Shown one piece after another: positions 9,261-20,176 of a DNA stretch of 64,000 nucleotides. The notes below the pieces were generated by a model, which worked only from the letters and a program-made list of their open reading frames with translations, made no database searches and was not told where the DNA came from. Position numbers and translations under genes: made by a program. How positions within the stretch are numbered: position 1 is the first letter of the stretch; each line of letters starts with the position of its first letter. Origin of the DNA: Blastomonas fulva (lineage in GTDB: Bacteria; Pseudomonadota; Alphaproteobacteria; Sphingomonadales; Sphingomonadaceae); the NCBI RefSeq assembly GCF_003431825.1, contig NZ_CP020083.1, positions 372,001-436,000 of the forward strand, in the 5' to 3' direction.

Positions 9261-9284
9261 ATGACATCTTGGCCTATCCATTTT

Positions 9285-9365
9285 CGTCACCCCCGCGGAC
9301 GCGGGGGTCCCGCTTTCTTGCCATGTGTGCGCAGTAGCGGGATTCCCGCGTCCGCGGGAATGACG
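9285..9365. repeat. Inverted pair of REP-like palindromes
   Basis: The left arm (from 9285, CGTCACCCCCGCGGACGCGG) is matched in inverted form by the right arm (9336-9365, ending CCGCGGGAATGACG). Each arm is itself palindromic around the GCGGACGC or GCGTCCGC core. The same family recurs at 10408, 36039 and 47601. Confidence 0.85.
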
Positions 9366-9446
9366 TAGGTGGCGTTTATCGATCTGTCGCGTTAGGTGGC
9401 TGGATCATATAGACCAAAGACCCAGACGCGACGAAGGACCCCCTCA

Positions 9447-10385
9447 TTGGACAACTGGAAAGTCACCATTCCCTGCACGCTGGCCGAGGCGCAGGCGGTT
9501 ACCGAAGCCGAGGATATCGACGAGGCCGCGTTCGGCAGTCCCAGCCTGGTGGCGAGCGAGGTCGATGCCTATGCCGACCCCCAGATGCCCGGAAGCTGGG
9601 CGATCCATGGCTATTTCACGCAGAAGCCCGATGCCCGGTGGATCCGCCGCCTGCGCGATCTGGTGCCCAGCGCCGATGGTCTGAGGCTGAAGCCCGAGCG
9701 GCTGCCCGAGGACGACTGGGTGACCATGAGCCAGTCCGGGCTGGAGCCGATCCGCGCCGGCCGCTTCTGCGTCCACACCCCCGAGATGCCCGCGTCGACC
9801 GAAGCCGGCATCACCAATTTCTGCATTCCGGCGAGCCTGGCGTTTGGCACCGGGCACCACAACACCACGCGCGGCTGTCTGATGATGCTCGATGCGATGA
9901 AGCGCCGCGGCCATGTCGTGCGCAGCCATATCGATATCGGCACGGGCACGGGCCTGCTCGCTTTTGCCGCAATGCACCTGTGGCCGCGCAGCTTTGCCAC
10001 CGCGAGCGACATCGATCCGGTCTGCGGCCCGGCGGTCGTCGATAATGCCGAGGCCAACGGCGTTGCGCTGGGCCAGCGCCCCGGCGCGCTTGCGATGTTC
10101 ATCGCCGAGGGGCTGGACGATGCCGATCTGCAGCGCCGCGCGCCCTATGACCTTGTCATCGCCAACATCCTGGCCGGGCCGCTGATCGAACTGGCGGGCG
10201 ATATCGCTGCGGTCACCGCGCCGCAGGGACAGGCGGTGCTCTCCGGCCTGCTGGGCACGCAGGCGGACGCGGTGTCGCGCGCCTATCGGATGGTCGGCTT
10301 TCGCCTTGCCGAGCGGCTGGACCTGGGCGACTGGACCGTGCTGCGCTTGCGCAAGCGGGGCGGACGATGGACGGGCAAGGCGTAA
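9447..10385 (+). CDS. prmA: Ribosomal protein L11 methyltransferase
   Basis: About 312 residues. The AdoMet-binding motif HIDIGTGTGLLAFAA, the preceding AFGTGHHNTTRGCL and the NILAGPL motif together identify PrmA, which trimethylates ribosomal protein L11. The start is taken as TTG at 9447 (LDNWKV...), with GAAGGA seven bases upstream. The open frame extends to a GTG at 9396, but that stretch does not look coding. Downstream is a REP-like pair and then a DUF2459 gene. Confidence 0.92.
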   Translation: MDNWKVTIPCTLAEAQAVTEAEDIDEAAFGSPSLVASEVDAYADPQMPGSWAIHGYFTQKPDARWIRRLRDLVPSADGLRLKPERLPEDDWVTMSQSGLEPIRAGRFCVHTPEMPASTEAGITNFCIPASLAFGTGHHNTTRGCLMMLDAMKRRGHVVRSHIDIGTGTGLLAFAAMHLWPRSFATASDIDPVCGPAVVDNAEANGVALGQRPGALAMFIAEGLDDADLQRRAPYDLVIANILAGPLIELAGDIAAVTAPQGQAVLSGLLGTQADAVSRAYRMVGFRLAERLDLGDWTVLRLRKRGGRWTGKA

Positions 10386-10407
10386 TCTCGCACCCGAGAG
10401 ATTTCCC

Positions 10408-10490
10408 CGTCACCCCCGCGCACGCGGGGGTCCCGCTTCTGCCACGGCTGGCGCTCGAAAAGCGGGATTTCCGCATTCGCGGGAATGACG
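10408..10490. repeat. Inverted pair of REP-like palindromes
   Basis: The left arm starts CGTCACCCCCGCGCACGCGG (10408) and the right arm ends CGCATTCGCGGGAATGACG (10490). It has the same family and spacing as the elements at 9285 and 47601. It lies 22 bp after the prmA stop and may serve as its transcript end. Confidence 0.85.
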
Positions 10491-10524
10491 GGATTAAAGT
10501 CAGCCCAGGCCGGAAATCGGGTTG

Positions 10525-11238
10525 GTGATACGGCGTCTTCGCTCCATCCTCGGCTGGCTGCTGCTCGTCGCGGGGCTTGCCTTTCTTGCGGGAGAAGCCG
10601 GGGGGCTGATCGGCACCAACCGCGACTGGCGCGAACCCGATGACGGCATCACCATCTATGTCGAGACCAACGGCTTCCACACCGGGTTCATCCTGCCCGC
10701 CCAGGCAGAAGGCATGGACTGGCACGCGCTGTTCCCGCCGACCGATCTTGGCGACATGCGCTACCACGCCACCGGCGCCACCGATCATGTCGCGATCAGC
10801 TGGGGCGAACGCGATTTCTATCTCGCCACCCCGCGCTGGCAGGACCTGGACCCTGCCACCATGGCGCGCGCCGCGATCGGCAGCGATGCGACGCTCGTCC
10901 ACATCTACCACATGACCCGCCCGCTCGAAGGGCGCTACGCCAGGCGGCTGGTGATCAGCCACGCGGCCTACCGCACGCTCGCCGCACGGCTGATGCAGGA
11001 TATCGCGCTGCCCGAAACAGGACCGCTCGAGCCTATCCCAGGCTATGGCGGCGACGATGTGTTCTATCGGGCGCGAGGCCGCTATTCGCTGGTCAACAGC
11101 TGCAACGTGTGGACAGGCGACCATCTGCGCGCCATCGGCGTGCGCGTCGGCGTATGGACCCCGGCGGAGCACCACGTCATGCGCTGGTTCCCGCAAGCCG
11201 CGCCTCGAGGTACAGCCGCTCGGCGCGCGGCGGATTGA
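10525..11238 (+). CDS. DUF2459 / TIGR02117 family protein
   Basis: About 237 residues with an N-terminal hydrophobic segment (about residues 8-30), probably a signal anchor, so the rest is likely periplasmic. The pattern VETNGFHTGFILP, ISWGERDFYLATP and NSCNVWTGDHLRAIGV matches the TIGR02117 family, which is found near urease or PHB genes elsewhere but has no proven activity. The conserved His, Cys and Asn suggest a hydrolase-like site, which is inference. The start is GTG 10525, or TTG one codon earlier. Its 3' end overlaps the convergent sigma-factor gene by 62 bp. Confidence 0.75.
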   Translation: MIRRLRSILGWLLLVAGLAFLAGEAGGLIGTNRDWREPDDGITIYVETNGFHTGFILPAQAEGMDWHALFPPTDLGDMRYHATGATDHVAISWGERDFYLATPRWQDLDPATMARAAIGSDATLVHIYHMTRPLEGRYARRLVISHAAYRTLAARLMQDIALPETGPLEPIPGYGGDDVFYRARGRYSLVNSCNVWTGDHLRAIGVRVGVWTPAEHHVMRWFPQAAPRGTAARRAAD

Positions 11239-12409
11239 GCGTGAGCGCCGCGCGGTAGCTCGCCTGTGCCGCGCCAAAATCGCCGGTCGCCGCCTGAAGA
11301 TGCGCGCGCGCGGCGTGCCAGGGCCGATAGGTCGCAAGCGCCGCCGCATCGAGTGCGTCGAGCGCAGCCAGCGCGGATTCGGCCCCTGCAAGCCTGCCGA
11401 GCGCAAGCGCGCGGTTGATCGCCACCACCGCCCCGGGCCGCATCGCCAGCAGCACATCATACAGCCGCACGATCGCCTGCCAGTCGGTGAAGCCTTCGTC
11501 GCGGCGACGGGCGTGCGTCAGATGGATCGCGGCCATGATCTGATAGGGGCCGCTGCGGCCCAGCGCCGCCGCCCGGTCCATCAGCCTGGCTGCAGATGCG
11601 ATCAGCGGGGCATCCCAGCGTGCTGCATCCTGTTCGCTCAGCGGCACCATGCAGCCGGTTTCATCCACGCGCGCGCCACGGCGCGATTCGGCGAGTTGCA
11701 CCAGCGCGGCAAGCCCCAGCACCTCGGGATCTCCCGGCACAAGTTCGGCCAGCATCCGCGCCAGCCGCAGCACCTCGGGCCCCAGATCCGCGGTCGGCTC
11801 GCTGCTGCCGGCATCCTGATAGGCCAGCGCATAGCCGATCTCCAGCGTCGCCAGCACCGCAGCCATCCGCTCTCCCCACAAATGCGGCTCCGGCGTTTCG
11901 AAGGGCACCTGTGCCTCGCGGATCTTGGCCTTGGCGCGTGTCAGTCGCTGGTACATCGCGGGCACCGCCATCAGGAAGGCCGCAGCGATCCGCTCGGTCG
12001 GCACGCCGCAGACCACGCGCAGCGTCAGCGCCGCCCGCGCATCGGGCGCGATGGCCGGGTGGCAGCAGATGAAGATCAGCCGCAGCCGCTCGTCGGGGAT
12101 CGGTTCACCCGGCAGCAGTTCCGGCTCTGCCGCCACGAACGCTTCCGAAGCCGATTGGCTGGCGACCAGCTTGGCGAGCCGCGCGTCGCGCCGCAGCCGA
12201 TCGATGATCCGCCGCCGCGCCGCAACGTGCAGCCATGCGGCCATGTTCGCAGGTAGCGGATCATCGCTGAACTGGCGCAGCGCGAGTTCGCTCGCATCGG
12301 CAAAGCCGTCTTCGGCCAGATCCAGATCGCGGAACCGCGCCGCCAGCGCGGCGACCACAACGGGGCGGGCCGCGATGATCGCCGCACCTGCCCCGCCCCG
12401 CGCGTCCAT
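11177..12409 (-). CDS. ECF-type RNA polymerase sigma factor with C-terminal TPR-like domain (ECF42 group)
   Basis: 410 residues from ATG 12409, much longer than a normal 180-residue ECF sigma. The N-terminal 170 residues hold sigma region 2 (ARRRIIDRLRRDARL) and region 4 (TLRVVCGVPTERIAAAFLMAVPAMYQRLTRAKAKIR). The rest is the DUF6596/TPR-like domain (FETPEPHLWGERM and AINRALALGRLAG). This layout with an adjacent YCII gene is the known ECF42 group, in which the C-terminal domain replaces an anti-sigma factor. The ATG overlaps the stop of the YCII gene (ATGA), so the two are coupled. The signal sensed is unknown. Confidence 0.88.
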   Translation of the reverse strand: MDARGGAGAAIIAARPVVVAALAARFRDLDLAEDGFADASELALRQFSDDPLPANMAAWLHVAARRRIIDRLRRDARLAKLVASQSASEAFVAAEPELLPGEPIPDERLRLIFICCHPAIAPDARAALTLRVVCGVPTERIAAAFLMAVPAMYQRLTRAKAKIREAQVPFETPEPHLWGERMAAVLATLEIGYALAYQDAGSSEPTADLGPEVLRLARMLAELVPGDPEVLGLAALVQLAESRRGARVDETGCMVPLSEQDAARWDAPLIASAARLMDRAAALGRSGPYQIMAAIHLTHARRRDEGFTDWQAIVRLYDVLLAMRPGAVVAINRALALGRLAGAESALAALDALDAAALATYRPWHAARAHLQAATGDFGAAQASYRAALTLNPPRAERLYLEARLAGTSA

Positions 12410-12777
12410 CAGCCCTCTGCGCCCATCGGCCAGATCGGTCGCACCTCGACCGATCCCTTGCCGGGCACGGGAATGCGCTTGGCCCATTCCAGCGCCTGAT
12501 CGAGATCATCGACGGTGATGATGTAGAAGCCGCCCAGTTCCTCGTGGCTTTCGGCAAAGGCGCCATCGTGGATCTGGTGGCTGCCATAATCCCAGCGGAT
12601 GGTGGTCGCGGTCGAAGCGGCCTTCAGCCGCTCGCCCGAAAACGGCACGCCCGCAGCCACCAGAGCCTCGGCCAGCGCCATATGCTTGGCCAGCGTGTCG
12701 GCGAGGATCGCCTCGCCATCCGGCCCGGCATAAACGCTTTCGTCTTCGTGGATCATCAGCATGTATTGCATCGTCAT
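12409..12777 (-). CDS. YCII-related (DGPF-type) protein
   Basis: 122 residues beginning MTMQYMLMIHEDE, with the YCII/DGPF-type stretch HDGAFAESHEELGGFYIITV and a C-terminal VEVRPIWPM. The start at 12777 has an AAGGAG ribosome-binding site six bases upstream. These small ferredoxin-like-fold proteins are the standard partner and frequent target of ECF42 sigma factors. The biochemical role is unknown. It is the first gene of a two-gene unit with the sigma factor. Confidence 0.87.
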   Translation of the reverse strand: MTMQYMLMIHEDESVYAGPDGEAILADTLAKHMALAEALVAAGVPFSGERLKAASTATTIRWDYGSHQIHDGAFAESHEELGGFYIITVDDLDQALEWAKRIPVPGKGSVEVRPIWPMGAEG

Positions 12778-12856
12778 GTCTCCTTGGATCGAACGCCCCG
12801 CCACCGGGATGTTCCAACCCCATGACGAACGGGCGCGCGCGGATTCGACACGCGGA

Positions 12857-16581
<3,725 letters not shown>

Positions 16582-16797
16582 GGGACGTGCTTTAGAACAT
16601 ACAGTGGACAGGTGGGAACAGCTTTTTGGAGCACAGCCCTGCAGGGATCGGCTGCATGGCGCAGCAGATTTGACGCGACGGTGATTGACTTGTCCTCGAT
16701 CCGCCCATAGCTCCCGAAAAACAGGGGCGGCACGTGCAAAGAAAGACAGCGCGAACATGATGACGTACCCTCACCGCGCATCCAGCGGATTCCTGAA

Positions 16798-17796
16798 ATG
16801 AGCCTTGCAGGCCTATCGCTGGCGTTCGTGCTCATCGGCACACCGCTGGCTCCCGATAGCGCGGACCTGCCGCAGATCGTCGCCATGGAACAGGCCAGCA
16901 CCGCTGCGCCGCAGCCCCTGGCACCTGTGCCGACCACGCTCCCGCCCTGCCCGCAGGGCGCCGCCTTGCCCTCTGCCTCGCCCGCACCCGGGGAACAGAC
17001 GCCCGTGCCGGCCGAGCAGGGCGCGATCGTTGTCACCGCACGCCCCGATTCGGAGCCGGGCGACCCGATGGTGCAGCTCAACGCGCAATCCTATGAGGTC
17101 GTGCAGGAGGTCGACGAGGCGCTCGTCGGGCCGGTCGCGATGGCGTACAAGGATGCGATCCCCAAGCCGATCCGGCACGGCCTGCGCAATTTCCTGCGCA
17201 ATCTCACCGAGCCGATCGTGGCGCTCAACTTCATGCTCCAGCTCAAGCCCGGCAAGGCGGCGGAAACCGTCGGACGGTTCGCGCTGAATACCACGCTGGG
17301 CATCGGCGGGCTGTTCGATGTCGCCAAGCGCGATCCCTTCAAGCTGCCCTACCGCCGCAACGGCTTTGCCAACACGCTTGGCTATTACGGCGTCAAGCCG
17401 GGCGCCTATCTGTTCCTTCCGCTGATCGGCCCGACCACGGTGCGCGATCTGGTGGGCGGCGCGATCGACGGGATGTTGCTGCCCTCGGTGGCGGGCGCAC
17501 CGTTCAACGACCCATATTTCACCCTGCCCGCCGCCACGCTGAGCGCGCTGCAGGGCCGGATCCAGATCGACGAACAACTGAACGCGCTGCGCACCTACAG
17601 CAACGACCCCTATGTCGACGCGCGCGATTTCTATCTGAAGCGGCGCCAGGCCGAAATCGACGCGCTGCGCGGACGAACGCAATATCCGGATGGCGAACTT
17701 CCGTTCGTCAACCCGGGCACCGGCGGCCCGGTGCCGATGACGCCGATCGTGCCAGTGACGCCTGGCGTGAATTGCGTGCCGGTGGGTGGGTACTGA
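16798..17796 (+). CDS. mlaA: MlaA/VacJ family phospholipid-asymmetry protein
   Basis: 332 residues. The core from about residue 85 (FLRNLTEPIVALNFMLQ, NTTLGIGGLFDVA, LGYYGVKPGAYLFLP and GPTTVRDLVGG) is diagnostic of MlaA, the outer-membrane component that removes misplaced phospholipids and hands them to MlaC. The N-terminal 20 residues are weakly hydrophobic and have no lipobox Cys, although E. coli MlaA is a lipoprotein; about 60 Pro/Ala-rich residues then precede the core. A C-terminal Pro-rich tail is also present. No other mla genes are adjacent. Confidence 0.9.
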   Translation: MSLAGLSLAFVLIGTPLAPDSADLPQIVAMEQASTAAPQPLAPVPTTLPPCPQGAALPSASPAPGEQTPVPAEQGAIVVTARPDSEPGDPMVQLNAQSYEVVQEVDEALVGPVAMAYKDAIPKPIRHGLRNFLRNLTEPIVALNFMLQLKPGKAAETVGRFALNTTLGIGGLFDVAKRDPFKLPYRRNGFANTLGYYGVKPGAYLFLPLIGPTTVRDLVGGAIDGMLLPSVAGAPFNDPYFTLPAATLSALQGRIQIDEQLNALRTYSNDPYVDARDFYLKRRQAEIDALRGRTQYPDGELPFVNPGTGGPVPMTPIVPVTPGVNCVPVGGY

Positions 17797-17880
17797 AGCG
17801 AGGGCTGCGGCGGGCATCCAATAAGCCCGTTCAGCCTGAGTGTGTCGGAGGTACGCGCCAAAGCTTGCCCCACACTCCAC

Positions 17881-17971
17881 CGTCATCCTGAACTTGTTTC
17901 AGGACCCATCGCGCCCCAAGGACCGAAGCCGCGTGGGGAGAAATGGGCCCTGAAACAAGTTCAGGGTGACG
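17881..17971. repeat. Inverted repeat pair, 29-bp arms
   Basis: The left arm 17881-17909 (CGTCATCCTGAACTTGTTTC onward) and the right arm 17943-17971 (ending CAAGTTCAGGGTGACG) are inverted copies with about two mismatches. Each arm contains its own smaller palindrome (CCTGAA...TTCAGG). It belongs to a different sequence family from the CCCCGCG elements. A further fragment (CTTCGACAGGCTCAGGCTGA) follows at about 18002. The pair sits between the mlaA and fumarase stops and may terminate both. Confidence 0.85.
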
Positions 17972-18071
17972 GGTTTTCAGTCACGGAAGGCAGTGCGGGG
18001 CCTTCGACAGGCTCAGGCTGAGCGGAGGTGGGGCGTCACTCGCGATTGCGCGATCTCCACCCCCTTCGCTC

Positions 18072-19601
18072 TCACGCCCCCTGCAACAGCCCTTCCTTTG
18101 CGATCCGCTCTTTCCACACGAGCGGCGCGAGCTGGTGGACATTGTTGCCTTCGCTATCCACCGCGACGGTCACCGGGAAATCGCTGACCTCGAACTCGTA
18201 GATCGCTTCCATGCCCAGATCGTGGAAGCCTACGACCTCCGAGCCCTTGATCGCGCGCGCGACCAGATAGGCCGCACCGCCGACCGCCATCAGATAGGCG
18301 CTCTTGTGATCGCGGATCGCCTCGACCGCTGCGGGTCCGCGTTCGGCCTTGCCGACCATCGCGAGCAGGCCCTGTTCGAGCATCATCCGGGTGAACTTGT
18401 CCATCCGCGTGGCGGTGGTGGGCCCTGCGGGGCCGACGATTTCCTCGCCCACCGGATCGACCGGGCCGACATAATAGATCACCCGGCCACGGAACTCGAC
18501 CGGAAGCGGCTCGCCCTTGCTGAGCATGTCCTGGATGCGCTTGTGCGCAGCATCGCGCCCGGTGAGCATCTTGCCGTTGAGCAGCAACCGGTCGCCCTGC
18601 TTCCAGCTCTGCACCACGTCTGGCGTCAGGTTATCGAGATCGACGCGGATCGCAGCCTTGTCCGGCGTCCAGTTGACGTCGGGCCATTCGGCAAGCTTGG
18701 GCGCTTCGAGATAGGCAGGCCCCGATCCGTCGAGCGAGAAGTGCGCGTGACGAGTCGCGGCGCAGTTGGGGATCATCGCCACCGGCTTGCCAGCGGCATG
18801 GCACGGCGCGTCCATGATCTTGACGTCGAGGATGGTGGAAAGCCCGCCCAGCCCCTGCGCGCCGATGCCCAGCGCGTTGACCTTGTCGAAGATCTCGATG
18901 CGCATCGCCTCGACGTCGCTCTTGGGCCCGCGTGCCTTCAACGGGCCCATGTCGATCGGGTCCATCAGCGCCTTCTTGGCGAGCAGCACCGCGTGCTCCG
19001 CCGTGCCGCCGATGCCGATTCCCAGCATGCCCGGCGGGCACCAGCCGGCGCCCATCTGCGGGATCATCTCGAGCACCCAGTCGACGATGTTGTCGCTGGG
19101 GTTCATCATCTTGAACTTCGACTTGTTCTCGCTGCCGCCGCCCTTGGCCGCGACATCGACGTGCACATGATGCCCCGGCACCATTTCGACGTGCAAAACA
19201 CAGGGAGTATTGTCCTTGGTGTTGCGGCGGGTGAAGGCGGGGTCGGCCAGTACCGACGCGCGCAGCTTGTTTTCGGGGTGCAGATAGGCGCGGCGCACGC
19301 CCTCGTCGACGATCTCCTGCAGCGACTTCGATGTCTCGTCCATGCGGCAGTCCATGCCCCATTTGACGAACACATTCACGATGCCGGTGTCCTGGCAGAT
19401 CGGGCGATGCCCCTCGGCGCACATCCGGCTGTTGGTGAGGATCTGCGCGATCGCATCCTTGGCCGCGGGCGACTGCTCGGCCTCGTACGCTTCGCCCAGC
19501 GCGCGGATATAATCCATCGGGTGGTAATAGCTGATGAACTGCAGCGCGTCGGCAACGCTCTCGATCAGATCGGCTGCGCGGATGGTAACGGTCATTGGCA
19601 T
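18072..19601 (-). CDS. fumA: Fumarate hydratase, class I (iron-sulfur)
   Basis: 509 residues in the single-chain class I layout, with the alpha region first and the beta region from about residue 310. Three cysteines in the expected context could hold the oxygen-sensitive [4Fe-4S] cluster: C69 in RPICQDTG, C188 in GWCPPG and C280 in IPNCAATRH. It interconverts fumarate and malate in the TCA cycle. It is a single gene, divergent from nrdA. Class II FumC is the alternative isoenzyme in many relatives, but this sequence is clearly not FumC. Confidence 0.95.
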   Translation of the reverse strand: MPMTVTIRAADLIESVADALQFISYYHPMDYIRALGEAYEAEQSPAAKDAIAQILTNSRMCAEGHRPICQDTGIVNVFVKWGMDCRMDETSKSLQEIVDEGVRRAYLHPENKLRASVLADPAFTRRNTKDNTPCVLHVEMVPGHHVHVDVAAKGGGSENKSKFKMMNPSDNIVDWVLEMIPQMGAGWCPPGMLGIGIGGTAEHAVLLAKKALMDPIDMGPLKARGPKSDVEAMRIEIFDKVNALGIGAQGLGGLSTILDVKIMDAPCHAAGKPVAMIPNCAATRHAHFSLDGSGPAYLEAPKLAEWPDVNWTPDKAAIRVDLDNLTPDVVQSWKQGDRLLLNGKMLTGRDAAHKRIQDMLSKGEPLPVEFRGRVIYYVGPVDPVGEEIVGPAGPTTATRMDKFTRMMLEQGLLAMVGKAERGPAAVEAIRDHKSAYLMAVGGAAYLVARAIKGSEVVGFHDLGMEAIYEFEVSDFPVTVAVDSEGNNVHQLAPLVWKERIAKEGLLQGA

Positions 19602-20176
19602 TCCCCCGGATACTGGCGGCGCGGCTGTGGCGCTGTCGGATGAAGTGCGACCGTCTCTATTGTGCAGATGATGCTATCGCAAGGTGGCCCCCAAGGGAAT
19701 GTGCGATGGCGATAGCCGGGCGATTCTCCCGCTTCGGTTTTCCACCCCCCAAAATTTGGCGTGCACAAGCCTGTGGAGAGGAAATTGTGGGGAAGCCGCA
19801 ATTGCCCCCTTGCACTTTTTCGGCGCGGCTTTGGAGCGCGCGTCGCACTGTCCGCAGCCCGTCCCGCCATCGACGAAACGAATCCCAGATACGACGAACC
19901 GTTATGCAAATTAACCATTTACCCTCTTGCGCGGGATTCAGGATGAGGCACTATAGGTAGTGGGGTACGCAGCTGGGGCATACCAATAGCAGTGGACACA
20001 GAAGCATCGCGGGGGCAGACAAGCGCCTTCGCGTCAAGGGTTTTTGACCCTGTTTCGGCCTTCTGTTGGGGATAAGTTTTCCCCCGCTGATCCCGACAAG
20101 ATGCTATACGGGACGCTTGCGCCCCGAGTCGAACATTAGCGGAACAAAGTGCCGCACAACAGATTATGGGGGCGTC
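19602..20176. other. 575-bp intergenic region between fumarase and nrdA
   Basis: No convincing gene is seen here. A 76-codon open frame near 19684 lacks a ribosome-binding site and coding character. TTAACCAT (19911-19918) resembles a CtrA half-site. Small hairpins are AGGGT/ACCCT (20037-20051) and GGGGA/TCCCC (20068-20084). The region must hold both divergent promoters and could hold NrdR boxes or a small RNA, but I could not identify either with confidence. Confidence 0.5.

Noticed and set aside
19684..19914. 76-codon open frame between fumarase and nrdA
   Set aside because: No ribosome-binding site, no family pattern, and it crosses the likely promoter region. Not reported as a gene.
19911..20176. 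NrdR boxes upstream of nrdA
   Set aside because: I looked for the paired ACACWATATMTTGTGT-like boxes and found no convincing pair by eye. A profile search is needed to decide.
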